Positions 45,606 through 56,691 of a DNA stretch of 64,000 nt are shown one piece after another (within the stretch, counting starts at the first letter, position 1; every line of letters begins with the position of its first letter). The position numbers were made by a program, and so were the translations under genes. Where the stretch lies: assembly GCA_016802295.1 (NCBI GenBank), contig JAESIW010000179.1:62001-126000 (forward strand). The letters run 5' to 3'. The DNA comes from Brachionus rotundiformis. Lineage: Eukaryota > Rotifera > Eurotatoria > Ploima > Brachionidae. Under the pieces are notes generated by a model that searched no databases, had not been told where the DNA came from, and saw only the letters and a program-made list of their open reading frames with translations.

Positions 45606-46027
45606 TCAGTTTAAATTGAGAAGTTTATCTAATCTTTTCTTAAAAGTATTTGTATCGACTATTTTTCTTGCTGCCTCATTAAGTAAATTCCAATACCCGG
45701 CCGTTCGATTGGTAAAAAAATGATACCTGGCGTCAAATTTTTTTATAAGCTCCCTTTTTAATTGTAATTTACCACTTCTGGTACCACCTTCTGGGCAGTC
45801 ACCTGCAGAGCATTTGAAGCAAGAGGTTGGCAGCCATTTATTAGCTCAACTTGATCAAGACGGTTTTGGATCTTGTGAACCTGGATAATATCACCTCGTG
45901 AGCGCCTATCTTCAAGAGTTGGCCATTTGAGTGTTTCACGTCTTTCAACATATGGTTTTGATTTGAGATCTGGATCTGGGACTTGATTTTCTGTCGGACA
46001 AGTCTGGGTATCTTCCTGTTCCACCAT
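45606..46027 (-). pseudogene. CR1/jockey-type LINE C-terminal fragment
   Basis: First frame (46027-45758): LKWPTLEDRRSRGDIIQVHK, the usual L-x-x-L-x-x-R-R-x-R-G-D motif. After one frameshift: KKFDARYHFFTNRTAGYWNL, IVDTNTFKKRLDKLLNLN, stop at 45606. The R-x-x-F-F-T-N-R ... W-N-x-L ... F-K-x-R-L-D order is the typical C-terminal signature of these elements. The 5' parts are missing. It is a separate insertion from copy B. Confidence 0.7.
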
Positions 46028-47418
46028 GGCGGCTTTAGGACTGCTTTTTGGGTCTTTAGTTTCTTAATAAAAAGTTCTGATGATTTAAAGAAGACTTCAA
46101 GGATTGCAGAATAGTAGTTTTGAACAGTATCCGCTCAAGTTAGGAAGACTAACAGTATAATTGGGGCCAGTGATCGAGAAAGAGCTCACCGAAATGGTCC
46201 TTTGATATTTTCTTAATTATTTTTTGCTGATTGAAGTGGTCATATTTGTATTATTTAATAAAGATTATTAAAAAAATAACCCTGATTTAAATATCTTTGT
46301 CTTATATCTAAAATGCATCTGCCGAAATGTGGCTTGCTTAATTTTCTTATTCAACTTAATTTTTGTTTCTACCAAAGTTTCTACCAAATGATCGACTTCC
46401 TTTACTTCTTAAAACTTATTTTATTCACCAACTATATATATAATTTACTTTTAAAAATTTAACTTGGTTGTACTGGACTATAAATCAAAACTCGTTTGCC
46501 ATGTTAAAAGATATGTATACGAGAATTGGCGGTATTTCATTTTAATTTTTAAAAAAATATCCAAAAAAGACATTACAACAGTCTTGCTCTTAAAGCTAAA
46601 GTGTTGCTTCTTCATATCAATTGAATGAAGTGCTAATTTTTCTTTTTGAGATATTTTCCATAGTATCAAACTGTTTATTTGTAATATTCGATCTATTTTG
46701 AATTTATGGTTTACAACTTTAATTTATATTTGTTAGCTTTGGCATACAAAAATTGACCAAACTATAACACGAGTTATGCGTAGAGGACTACAACTTTCTA
46801 GAATATTTCCTTAAATGTACAATAAACTAAGCATTAGCTCTAGGATACTTCATCGTCCCTGACTTAAAAAAAATGAGAAAACTAAAAAAAATCTTGCAAA
46901 GTTTATAATTTAAGATTCATAACAGAGTTTGTTTATCTAAGGATTTAGAATTCGGATTGACTTATTTCTGAAAATGTTAAGCTTGAGTTTTGACTCTTGC
47001 TGATTTTCTTGTTAAATACTTAAATAAATTCTAAAATTCATTGTGAAATTTAAGTCAACTCAATTCACTTAGTTTACTCTTTTTGTATTTTGAAAATTTT
47101 ATCCCCCATATATTCCACCATCTAAGCACATCAGGTCTTTATTTACCAAGTAAATTAAAAAAAAAGATTAAAAAAATCTTTTAAAACTTAAATATTTGTT
47201 TATAATCTAAAACTTTTGCTAATTTTTTAATTTAAAGTACCTCAGATGAAAACAAGTTTTCAATCTTTTTTATGTAATATCAAAAACAAAAAAATATCAA
47301 CTCTTTATAAATAAAAAATAAATAATTATTAATAGCATAATATTTTTAAAAAGTAAGAAATTACTTAGAAGCAATCAGAAATTCAGACAATTATAATAAA
47401 ATTATTTTGCTTGTTTCT
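46028..47418. other. Intergenic DNA upstream of the GT37-like gene
   Basis: A short LINE scrap near 46130-46200 (see 45258). The 63-codon ORF at 46478-46669 has no supporting motif. The rest is AT-rich. Confidence 0.35.
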
Positions 47419-48567
47419 ATGATAGAAAAAAAAAATTTTTTTAAGAAAGCTTTATTTTTTTTTGTTTGTATTCTTGTTTGTATTGATCTTTATTGGGACA
47501 TTCTTGGTAAAAAAATTCACGATATTAAACCATATAAAGATCCGCTAGATGATTACACAACCCTACATAACTCAATCAGAAAAAAATCACCGGACAAAAT
47601 AGTCTCATGTCGTGAAATACGACCAGGCTATGCAAACAAAATCTACAATGTTCTGTCTGCTCTATGCATAGCCATTCTCACTGACAGTGCTATCTCAATT
47701 ACCTGGCCAGAAATAGAACAGTTTGTCCAGCCTCCTCTAAATGACGTTTTTCAAGAACCACTTCTAAAAAAGCCATTCAAAATTCCCTCTTCAAGCTCGA
47801 ATTCATGGAATTATAGAAAAAACTTAAGCAGGCTTATGGACAAAAAACTTCCGAATGGATCACATTTAATTTTCCAAGCGAACAGTGCCTATTTTTTTGA
47901 CATTACATCTAGTCCAGAATACTTCTCAAAATTGCTCAGATATAAACTAGTGACCGTAGAAAGTATAGAAGCTGCTAGAAAAGTTTTAAAACAAAAATCT
48001 ACTGATGTTGATCCATTTTTGTCCATCGGATTTCAAGTCGCAAATAGATTAATGCAGAAGTTTTGGGTTCTTAGCCCTAATTTTTCAACAATAGTCAATG
48101 ATTTTTATGACAAAAATTTTAAAAGCTTTTTTGTCATAGGTATTCAGATAAGAACACAATTTTTGAAAAAAAATGACACTGATTTAAGTTCGTTTATGAA
48201 CTGTGCTATTCAAATTGAAAAAATGGTACAAAAAAATGTTACATTCAAGTGGTTTGTAACCTCGGACACAATTCATTCAGCTAGAAAAATGAAAAAGATT
48301 CATCCTGATAGAGTTTTTGAAGGAGTTGGCAAAATTGGTCACATAAGATTTAGAAAAGAAAGCTATTTTCGGACAGTTATGGACAATGAACTATTGGCAA
48401 AGAGTGACGAGGTTATAATAACCGGGGGGAGTACATTTGGTTTTGTGTCTTCCATTCGTAAGGGCTCATTGCCATTTTATATTGACGGAATTGATGATAA
48501 TTATCCTTGTAAGCGAATGAATTTTTCCCATTTACCAAGATCAAAAAGTGGGTCAAGTATTTTTTAA
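47419..48567 (+). CDS. GT37/GT11-superfamily fucosyltransferase-like protein (382 aa)
   Basis: Probably a Golgi type II fucosyltransferase of the superfamily that also includes plant xyloglucan fucosyltransferases and alpha-1,2 enzymes. ATG at 47419. Membrane anchor about 11-27 (ALFFFVCILVCIDLYWD). SCREIRPGYANKIYNVLSAL (63-82) corresponds to the conserved G-x-x-N-R/K loop near the start of the catalytic fold. GIQIRT (241-246) is the H/Q-x-R-type motif I of this fold, KWFVTSD (277-283) precedes motif II, and SDEVIITGGSTFGFVSS (329-345) matches the S-T-F-G-x-x-A/S motif III. Intronless. Its placement 0.5 kb from a GT10 gene is suggestive but may be chance. The fold is not related to GT10. Confidence 0.7.
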   Translation: MIEKKNFFKKALFFFVCILVCIDLYWDILGKKIHDIKPYKDPLDDYTTLHNSIRKKSPDKIVSCREIRPGYANKIYNVLSALCIAILTDSAISITWPEIEQFVQPPLNDVFQEPLLKKPFKIPSSSSNSWNYRKNLSRLMDKKLPNGSHLIFQANSAYFFDITSSPEYFSKLLRYKLVTVESIEAARKVLKQKSTDVDPFLSIGFQVANRLMQKFWVLSPNFSTIVNDFYDKNFKSFFVIGIQIRTQFLKKNDTDLSSFMNCAIQIEKMVQKNVTFKWFVTSDTIHSARKMKKIHPDRVFEGVGKIGHIRFRKESYFRTVMDNELLAKSDEVIITGGSTFGFVSSIRKGSLPFYIDGIDDNYPCKRMNFSHLPRSKSGSSIF

Positions 48568-49092
48568 TCTTGAGCCATCAAGTTTTTTGTTTGAGAAAAA
48601 TAAATTTTTTAAATAATATTTTGTCGAATTTTTAAATAATTCTTAATCATTTAAATAATATTTTTTTGAAAATATTAAATATTGTTAAATGAGACTAAAC
48701 AAATTATATTAGATTTTCCCAAAGTGTGGTCCTTAAATACGTTTAAACTTGCTTGATGCAATTAGTCTGCAATATAGAATAGAAATTAGAAAGACAAAAT
48801 TAAATCTAATTTTTAAACTAAAATTTTTAAATTTAATTATGAAAAAGGTCTTGTATTTTTTTCAGTTTCAATGATACGTTAGTTTAGAAAATTTTTTTTG
48901 GTAAATATTAAGATGATTTTATAAATAAAAAGATATGAAAATACATAATGAAAGTTATTCCGCTTAAAATTTAATATTTTCAAAGTAATTTTTATTATTT
49001 TAATGTAGATTTAATTTTAAATAAGTTATTCAAATCAATATTATAGAAATTAATTGATAAATTAATTATTCGAATTATTTGATTTAATAAAT
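48568..49092. other. AT-rich spacer between convergent fucosyltransferase genes
   Basis: Shared 3' region of the plus-strand GT37-like gene and the minus-strand GT10 copy 3. No feature recognised. Confidence 0.4.
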
Positions 49093-50406
49093 TTAGTATT
49101 TGAAAATAATTTTCTTACAAAATTGACATTTATGGGTATAATTAATGGGATAGAATAAGAATGAACTGTCTTTGCCAATATCTGGAGGAGCCCAGCAATT
49201 TTTTTTATATCCCCAAAAAGTTTCCAAATCATTGACCTGAGCTTTTTCTATTCCGAAATAGTTTTCTAAATTCAGCTTGATGCACATGTCACAAAAAGTC
49301 TTGTATTGATGGTTGGTTACTTTGATGTACTTTTTCCATTTGAAGTATGTATTGTAAGCGGTTTTGTTCGACTCCAAGTAAAGCAAATAGTCCACAAGTT
49401 GTTTTGGTGTTTTGAAGTCAAGAGCATTTATGTAAGCTGAGCGTGGAATCACCTGATCGTACGGACCATAACCGTACACCACTGGAACTGTGTCAAACAA
49501 AACTGTATCATACAACTTTTCAGTTATGTAGTCTTTGCACATACTGTTCTCAAAGGCAAGAAAAAAAAGATACTCTTTGCTCAATCTGCCTCGGCATTCA
49601 TTGCTCAAAAATCTATTCTCACCAGGAATGTTACAACTCTTTCCACATCCACCATAAATATCAATTCTTTCTGAATACTTTTGCATTTCTCTCACATATT
49701 CGATTCTTTTCGAATGAGCTTTGCAATTAGTTGCCAAGATAACAGCAAGCTTTGTCTTTCCTTCACTGAAGTCCTTTTTTTCATTGAAATGTTCGTTTAG
49801 CTCCCATTTGAATTCCATGTTACTGTAGTAGAAAGGCGAAAAGTACGAATCTCTGTTGTAGGTTGCAGTAAAATTGAACATACCATTGTAGTTTGGATGG
49901 AATGTGTTTGAGTGAATTGGAGACTCGGTGATGAGAAAAACCATTCTGGATTTTTGAGGTCTTTCCAATGGCAGTTTTGAATAGTCACCTCTCATGTGAA
50001 CAATGACAAGATCACTTTCACCAAGACGAGATCTATCCTTTGTTATTTCACAATTGGTAACAGGACACTTTCTCTTAATGAAAGGCTCTCTTTTTCCAAT
50101 ACCATATTTGTAGTCTTCCCAAGGTCCAAACTCATTCCATAACAAAATTAGCTTTGGTTTTGTTTGGGTAGAATTGAGACATTGAAAATTAATGGAAGAA
50201 TTGAAAAATGAGGGAACTATTTTGGGATATGTTTGACCATCAATTTCTACATAAAACTGCTTGGCATTTTTTATTAATGGCGAACATTTCAAGCTTGGTA
50301 GAATAGATACATATTGGTATTTAGACTCGATTATTTTCAATCCAATTATAACAAAAATTAAAAAAAAAAATATACTGAAAAATTTTGCCTTAATTGTTTG
50401 TTTCAT
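49093..50406 (-). CDS. GT10 alpha-1,3-fucosyltransferase, copy 3 (437 aa)
   Basis: ATG at 50406. Anchor about 9-24 (FFSIFFFLIFVIIGLK), then the stem VSILPSLKCSPLIKNA, which is shared with copy 4 but not with copies 1 and 2. The lumenal domain is almost identical to all three, with only small differences (EDYKYG, GKREP, MFNFTATY, PPDIGKD). It is longer than its sisters at the C-terminus: where they stop after a terminal Cys, this copy reads on through KKIIFKY. Oriented opposite to copies 1 and 2. Intronless, motifs intact. Confidence 0.93.
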   Translation of the reverse strand: MKQTIKAKFFSIFFFLIFVIIGLKIIESKYQYVSILPSLKCSPLIKNAKQFYVEIDGQTYPKIVPSFFNSSINFQCLNSTQTKPKLILLWNEFGPWEDYKYGIGKREPFIKRKCPVTNCEITKDRSRLGESDLVIVHMRGDYSKLPLERPQKSRMVFLITESPIHSNTFHPNYNGMFNFTATYNRDSYFSPFYYSNMEFKWELNEHFNEKKDFSEGKTKLAVILATNCKAHSKRIEYVREMQKYSERIDIYGGCGKSCNIPGENRFLSNECRGRLSKEYLFFLAFENSMCKDYITEKLYDTVLFDTVPVVYGYGPYDQVIPRSAYINALDFKTPKQLVDYLLYLESNKTAYNTYFKWKKYIKVTNHQYKTFCDMCIKLNLENYFGIEKAQVNDLETFWGYKKNCWAPPDIGKDSSFLFYPINYTHKCQFCKKIIFKY

Positions 50407-51366
50407 TAAATTAAATAAATTTTTTTCATGTAAATAAATTTTTTATTAAAGTTAATTTGCAATTGACTAATATTTTGATAGTTTTTAAATTGTTTAAATA
50501 AAATTAAGAAAATTGTATTTTAAATTCAAATTTTTAGGGCCCGTTTCTAATTTAGATAATTATAAATTGAATTCCATACACTTAGATAGATAAAAAATAT
50601 TTTTTTTTTCTAATTAATTGTTTCTTATGATTTATCATAAAATTATATCTCAATTCTTCACATAATTATAATATGTTTGGATAGACTTCTGAATTATGAA
50701 GCTAGTAAAAAATTAGTTATTTCATCTGACATACAAATTAATAATTAAAATTAATAAGCTAATTTTAACGAAGTAAAGAAAATAAAAGCTAAGATACAAA
50801 TATATAAGATACATTTCATTTTTTTATTTTTGATAGTTGAATAACTTAGTTAAATATATTTATATCAAGATAAATATTTAAATTTATGAATTTTTGAAAA
50901 TCAAATATTCATTTTTGTCAAATAACCATCACATTTAAGTATTTTATTATAAAAAATTAACCCTTATTTAATTAACTCCTTTATTTGAATAATTAAAAAA
51001 CTGATGATATCACGATGCTGAATGAAAACAAAATATGGTACTCCCTTGTTGGATATTTCATCTTCACTACTCATAATATCAATTTGGATAAGCTTTGTTT
51101 AAAAAATTATTAAATTATGATGTGAATAATGAGGATGCAATATCGATCAAGGTAATACCGTATCTGTTCCAAAATGTACAAGACAAAAGAGCAAAATTAC
51201 ACATCAAATATCAAAATAGAGATAAAAGTTCTCTTGCAAAGGTCTAATAGTGTTTAGTGTCTGTTAGGTCATTTATTTCAGGTATCTCTAAGAGGAGTTG
51301 ATAAAATTTTATCAGTCTTTTTCAATATTTAAGATTCTTGAACAAATTCTTTCTGATTTATGTATA
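50407..51366. other. AT-rich intergenic DNA
   Basis: Upstream of GT10 copy 3 and up to the left inverted repeat of the composite element. From about 51000 GC rises a little, but no ORF or known motif is seen. Confidence 0.35.
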
Positions 51367-51494
51367 CAGTAGTGGTCATTCACACAATACATTCATGAAG
51401 ATTCAAGAAAGTGTATGAACGTTCACGTTCATAATGCTTCACAGGCTTTCATATTCTTTCACATTTTTTATAATTTTAAATTTTGAAAAAATGT
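51367..51494 (+). repeat. Left terminal inverted repeat of the composite element
   Basis: Pairs with 56807-56955. Shared blocks include ggtcattcacacaat, aagaaagtgtatgaacgttc and the trailing taaattttgaaaaa stretch. The right copy has one extra internal duplication of attgtgaaagaa. Confidence 0.8.
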
Positions 51495-51737
51495 TAACAT
51501 TGCATCTTAAAAATCATTTACAAAAATAATTTGTAGACCATGATAATTTCAAAAAAAATCTGTTTTGAATACATCTGCAGAGGCTGATGGTTCAAATACT
51601 GCTCCAAGCATTTCAAATAATATGAATGGTATGGCCAACAATGGTGTTAATTCAAGAAAATAAAAAAAATAGCATTAAGGCATTATAAAATAATGAAATT
51701 GTTTTAATAAGAGAAAAAAAAAACATGTGATGATGAG

Positions 51738-52316
51738 TTGCCATGTATCGATTTCAAAAAAGAACCCATAAAAATTAAAAAACTTAGAACAAACGAACAC
51801 CAAGTTTTTGGAAAGTATTTTAATACTTTTAAAGATGCATATATAGATAAACTCCAAGATATAAAAGCCATCATTGCTGAGGCAAAAAACATCAACTTAG
51901 AGTCAGCTTATCAATTTAAAAATGATTTAATTAAGAATACGATTTAACACTGTTTTTCAGAAATAAGAAAATTTTTAGATGAAAATGACAATAAAAAAGC
52001 TGAGAACGAAAACTTTTCTACTTTGGAAGATTCGAGTGAATTAGGTGAATCAGATGTTGAAAGTGATAACAGTGAAATTCCATCTATATATTTAAAGTCC
52101 AAATCGATTCCTAATTTTGCTACAAATCTGATGATCAGACTTTTCAAAAAGTTTGAATTATCTAATAAATATAATGTAAATGGAAAAAACATTGGGAATG
52201 AAAAAAGAAACCTTTTGATCAATTGTGTTTGCAAAATGGAAGGATACAAGGATTCAAAGAGGAAACAATGGAGGGATTGAATAGATGTAATGAATAAAAT
52301 CTCATTACTCAAATAA
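51738..52316 (+). pseudogene. BEN-domain protein, broken
   Basis: A single frame with two in-frame stops. Part 1 (51738-51947) is Lys-rich (KYFNTFKDAYIDKLQDIKAI). After a TAA comes an acidic linker and then a segment RLFKKFELSNKYNVNGKN ... NLLINCVCKMEGYKDSKRKQ ending W-R-D, then a TGA in place of a likely Trp codon, then IDVMNKIS. Hydrophobic-FxxxEL, an N-V-x-G turn, a central helix and a final KQW...C/D-x-x-I-N helix is the BEN domain pattern (a DNA/chromatin-binding fold). Either stop alone would remove its function. Confidence 0.5.
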
Positions 52317-52491
52317 TGATATCATTTGTTAATTGTATTTGTTTTGCTACTTAAATGTTTAAATTATTAACACTCAAACACCAGAAGATTTTTTTCGGCT
52401 CTTTATACCGTTTTCGGTACTATATCTCTTATTTGTATTTGGTTAAATAAATGTAATTGTTTTTTAGAAATTTTTTTGCAATCTGATAATT

Positions 52492-52731
52492 AAAATAAAA
52501 ATAAAAATTAATTTATTTTTTTTGCAAAATTTACCTATTTTCATGGAATAAAAATTAAAAAGATAAGCTAACTCAAGGGGTCCAAAAAACCCCTCCGGGT
52601 TTTGAGTGTCAATCTATATATTCCGAGAATACTCAACCGTTTATTAAATAAATTTCGCAAGTTAATTATCAGTTATTTAACGTCTTAAATTTTAAAAGTT
52701 AATTAGTTAATTACTTTTGTTTTATAAAAAA
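52492..52731 (+). repeat. 240-bp direct repeat, downstream copy
   Basis: Nearly identical to 54203-54442, same orientation. The core has ctcaaggggtccaaaaaacc and cctccgggttttgagtg, which can fold back on itself (ACTCAA...TTGAGT outer, GGGGT...ACCCC inner). Differences are confined to the A/T runs and one 15-base patch near the middle. Confidence 0.9.
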
Positions 52732-52853
52732 CTACTCCTAACCTCATGTACAAATCTTTTAAAATGGAGAGGATATTAAGCAAACCATTGTAAAATTGAA
52801 AAGTATTTAATAAATATATTATAGTGATTATACAAAATTTATTTATATCCAAT

Positions 52854-54203
52854 TTAAATAAAATAAATCAATGAAAAAATTAGAAGTAAAAATTTAGAAA
52901 AAATAATTTTTGCAGAGCTATTTGTTGTATTTTTCAAAACATCGACAAACGGAGTCATCGATCCATTATTTGGATTACAATTAATCTTTATCAATTCACA
53001 AAGCAATGGATAAACATCAACATTCCTCAAACTAGGTATTTTCATGTTTGACTTAAAGTCTGGACCTCTTGCCAAAAATACTGCTCTCATTGCTTCTATT
53101 TGGCTATCAAAACCATGATTTCCTTTCAATGTTTGCCGAAATGTACTCATTACATATCCTTCGTCAGCAATAGCGACAATTGGCGCTATCCTGTTATTGG
53201 TTCGAAAATGAAGTTCTTTTGGCACATTTTCTTTGTAAAAAACTCTTAGATTTGGAACTTTTGACAGTGCTTCGAACACCATAGGCTTCTTCAATAAAAA
53301 TAAATTAATAAATAACAAATTTGACAATTAATGAATAAAAAAAAAACTACAGCGTTATCGTCTGTTGGATAAATGTTGGAAACTATTCCAAAAAGAGACT
53401 TATTTGAATTTATCAAACTTCTTTCCACATAGTCATACAAAAATATGGTCTCATTTTTCATATCAGCCATTCCATGATCACTCACAATTATTATATTTAT
53501 TTTATCAGCAATACCTTTTTGCTTTAAAAGTTCGACCAAATAACCCACTAGCCAATCTACCTCTCTAATCTTTTATTTTTATGGAAAATAAATTAAAAAT
53601 CTTTAACATGTAAATTTTAATTTACAGCCTCTTTATATTCATTAGAATTAGCTCCATACGAATGACCGGTATGATCAGGTTCATTGAAATACAAAGTTAC
53701 AAAATCCATTTCGAATTTTTCCAACCAACTCACGACTTCTTCGCATCTTTCTTTAAAAAGAAATGCATTTGAATAGCTCAAGAAATTATCCGGATGTCTT
53801 GTCCATACTTCTGAGCCGGGCCAAAAAAGTGATGATGTTTTTAGTCCCTATTGAATGTTTTAAGTTAAATACTTCAATTTTTTCCTATCAAATCACTTGA
53901 TTTTTAGCAGTCAACCAAATTGGGTCAAATATGTTCCACCATCTAGGATCTAATGAATCCTCATCACTTAAGAATTTTACAATTCTTTCTGCTACGGGAT
54001 CATAATATGAATTTCCTACTATACCATGATTTTCCATGTATAAACCTGTGACAATTGAGTAATGATTTGGAAAAGTCAAAGTTGGAAAAGCAGGAAGCAT
54101 GTAATCAGCTTTTACGCCTACATCAACAAATTCTTTTTTCAAAAATGAATGTGGATTTTCTGATAAAAACTCGTCCAGTGATGAAGCTCTTAAACCATCA
54201 AAA
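52854..54203 (-). pseudogene. Ectonucleotide pyrophosphatase/phosphodiesterase, 5'-truncated
   Basis: ENPP-family ecto-enzyme hydrolysing nucleotide or phospholipid phosphodiesters with two zinc ions. Minus-strand exons 54203-53897, 53847-53626, 53569-53351 and 53288-52854 join in one frame, all phase 0 and GT-AG. Seen: DGLR (metal Asp), FPTLTFPNHYSIVTGLY with the nucleophile Thr, EPDHTGHSYGA, SDHGMAD, RIAPIVAIADEGY, HGFDSQIEAMRAVFLARGP, NVDVYPLLCELI, and a hydrophobic C-tail (LLLIFSLIYFI) fit for a membrane or GPI anchor. All metal-binding motifs are present, but the gene begins at FDGLR, exactly where the direct repeat starts. Signal peptide, first exon and in-frame ATG are gone. The rest shows no stop, so truncation is recent or the C-part is still used. 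Confidence 0.85.
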
Positions 54204-54442
54204 TAAAAATGAAAATAAAAATTAATTTATTTTTATTGCAAAATTTACCTATTTTCATGGAATAAAAATTAAAAAGATAAGCTAACTCAAGGGGTCCAAA
54301 AAACCCCTCCGGGTTTTGAGTGTCAATCTATATATTCCGAGAATACTCAACCGTTTATTAAATAAATTTATTATCATTATCAGTTATTTAACGTCTTAAA
54401 TTTTAAAAGTTAATTAGTTAATTACTTTTGTTTTATAAAAAA
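54203..54442 (+). repeat. 240-bp direct repeat, upstream copy
   Basis: Second copy of 52492-52731. Its left edge cuts into the first preserved ENPP codons, so insertion or duplication of this repeat is the event that removed the gene's 5' end. Confidence 0.9.
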
Positions 54443-55160
54443 ATATAATTTTTTTCATATTATTTGTTAAGATAAAATTAGAAACTATTTAAAAGCGAAA
54501 AATAAAAAAAGAATTTATTTTGCATTCTCATCAAAAATTTAAACTATTTAAAATTTAAAATTTAATTTTAAACTTTATTAATTATATTTATTCCCATAAG
54601 TATTTGATAATTCAGATAGTTTCGCGAATGTGCGCTTTATGTACTTGGGAAATTTAAAGTAAAGTTCTAAAATTTGCATTTTACCATGAATATTGAGCAT
54701 TTTCTCAATTTTAACAATTAAAACAAATAAGAGTAAAATATTAATCTTGTCTAAATTTTCGGGCGTTTAAACTATTACTATTTTTTATACAAATCGTCAC
54801 TAAATTTAATCAATATTTATCACTAATTTTAATATAAATCATCACTATATTTTATTGAAAATATCACAAAAAATTATCACTATTTTATAAAAATAGCATT
54901 ACTAATTTTGCTTCAAATCATAACTATTTATAATAATACTTAACTATTATTAATAAAAGCTAAACCTAAATAAATAGCTAAAAGTACCAATTTTATAAAG
55001 ATGACTAATTATAGAATAAGAAAACAAATAAATGAACATTACATGAGAAAGAGTTTTATTAGTGATCAAAATTTATTAAATTGATAATTAGGGAAATACA
55101 AAAATAAAAGAGATAGTGTTTTTTAAAAAAGTTTAATTAGCGATAAAGAAAATCAAGCAA
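54443..55160. other. AT-rich interior of the composite element
   Basis: No exon matching a missing ENPP N-terminus (signal peptide plus a lead-in to the DG motif) was found here. Between 54780 and 54960 there are repeated tcacta(t/a)tttta-like units of low complexity. Confidence 0.35.
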
Positions 55161-55367
55161 TTATTGAGTCAAGAGTATTCGCTTTTGACCTAGTGGTATT
55201 TGCTTCGCCTCTAAAAGAATTAAGCACAACTTTAATTCAGCGGCGATTCCGATGATGTACTTGCAAATATTATCTTTCATGTATCTTGGACAAGTGCATG
55301 TACTTCCAAGCCATTCATCAGGATTTGAAACCAAATTGACTTCCCAAAATATATTTATCAAAATCAT
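55161..55367 (-). pseudogene. SWIM zinc-finger C-terminus of a MULE-type transposase
   Basis: A 68-codon minus-strand frame contains the SWIM pattern C-T-C-P-R-Y-M-K-x-x-I-C-K-Y with Tyr in place of the final His, then IIGIAAELKLC and IPLGQKR. C-x-C-x(n)-C-K-H-x-I-G followed by a P-L-G-(x)-K-R tail is the usual end of this transposase group. The lost His would abolish zinc binding. The upstream DDE part is absent. Confidence 0.6.
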
Positions 55368-55616
55368 TTGGGACGAGTACTTTTATTTATGTATAGGAAC
55401 ACAAAGTTTGACCTTGATAACACTAATTTAGGTAATTTAGCTATAACTAATAGTGATATGTTCAACTTTTAGGTTAATATTTCTATAATTAGAATCGATA
55501 TCCATATTTAAAGTGAGCTTTTAAATAATTTGATTGATCAAGACTTAATTTGATCATGTTATCTATAGTCTGATCGAGTGTCATTATTTAAAGTATGCAT
55601 GTATATTTTTTTTATA

Positions 55617-56691
55617 CAGTATGTTGCAAAAGTTTAGAAATTGGTTATTTTATTTATCTTAAATTGTTTACTTGTTGTTTTTTACGAAAAATTGAGTACA
55701 AAAGAAAAAAAATAAAAGCAATAATTTGTAGATTTTTTTTTTCCCTACAATTTGATATATGACACTCGGAATAAAAATATAATTAACTTTTAAATATTTA
55801 TAATGAAAAAACTTCCCTTAAAAATGAAAAATAAAAGTCGGTGCAAAAGTTTAGAAATTCGGGTAAACCTAAAGTTTTAGCAACCATTGCTACCTTTTTT
55901 CACACCTTAATGATTAATTCTTAAATAGCTTCTAATTTTGATTAAATTGTGCTCTAAAACTGCTTAAAATAAATACTCTCCAACTACTTAGGTCCTTTCA
56001 AAATAGCTTAACCAAAAAATCTTAATTTTGCCAAAAAATTACCACAAAATGGGTAAAAAAAACGTCTCTAGCCCACTAAAATGGCAGATCGTTGGTCTGC
56101 TAAAAAGTGGAGATAAAAAGCAAAATGAGATAGCCAACATGTTAGGAGTATCTCCAAAATGTGTCTCTTCAACTAAAAAACGATATGAAGAGACTGGTAC
56201 TGTGTCTGATCGAAGCCGTTCTGGTAGAACTCGAAAGTTGACTTATAGGGATGAAAATTACATTTTTAGAGAGATAAGAAAAGACCCTACATCTAGCTAT
56301 CAAAAACTCGCCACTGATTTTAATTCTAAGACTCAAGGGGTTAGGATAAGTAAGTCTACTGTAATGAGATTTCTCAAAAAAAAAGCTTAGAGTCCCATAC
56401 AGCGGTCAGAAAACCCCTTTTAACCATAAAAGATAGACAAAAAAGATATAAGTGGTGTAAACAGAGCCGTTTTTTTTTTTAATTTATTCTATCCATTTTT
56501 TCTTATGTATTTTTTTTTGGGATTTTTATTTTTTCACCTAAATTTTTTTTTGATGTTATGATCTTGGATTGATGAAAAATAAAAATTTGAAAAAAAAACC
56601 GCTTTTTTTTTATTTTCCTGTCTATTATAAATGCAAAAACAATTCTTTTGTTAACGAAAAAAAAAAATTTCTAAACTTTTGCAACATACTG
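55617..56691 (+). mobile_element. Deleted Tc1/mariner element with IR/DR-type end
   Basis: Terminal inverted repeats: CAGTATGTTGCAAAAGTTTA(GAAATT) at 55617-55642 and its perfect complement at 56666-56691, flanked on both sides by TA, the target-site duplication of this superfamily. A second inner copy of the core TGCAAAAGTTTAGAAATT lies at 55842-55859, giving the repeated transposase-binding-site (IR/DR) layout at the left. No inner copy is seen on the right. Length 1075 bp. The interior keeps only the DNA-binding part of the transposase. It is nested inside the larger inverted-repeat element. Confidence 0.92.
56049..56390 (+). pseudogene. Tc1-like transposase, DNA-binding part only (113 aa left)
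   Basis: ATG at 56049 (MGKKNVSSPLKWQIVGLLKS). Two helix-turn-helix motifs are present: QNEIANMLGVSPKCVSSTKK, and the second after the GRTRKLTYRD linker, ending RISKSTVMRFLKKK. An indel in the poly-A run at about 56377 shifts the frame. In the next frame the text continues KPLLTIKDRQKRYKWCK, the usual start of the catalytic half, and then breaks off in poly-T. All DDE catalytic residues are therefore missing. It can still bind ends in principle but cannot catalyse transposition. Confidence 0.85.

Noticed and set aside
51359..51366. 8-bp target-site duplication for the composite inverted-repeat element
   Set aside because: The 8 bases before the left end (tatgtata) do not match those after the right end (tagtttcc), so the hAT assignment rests on the ends alone.
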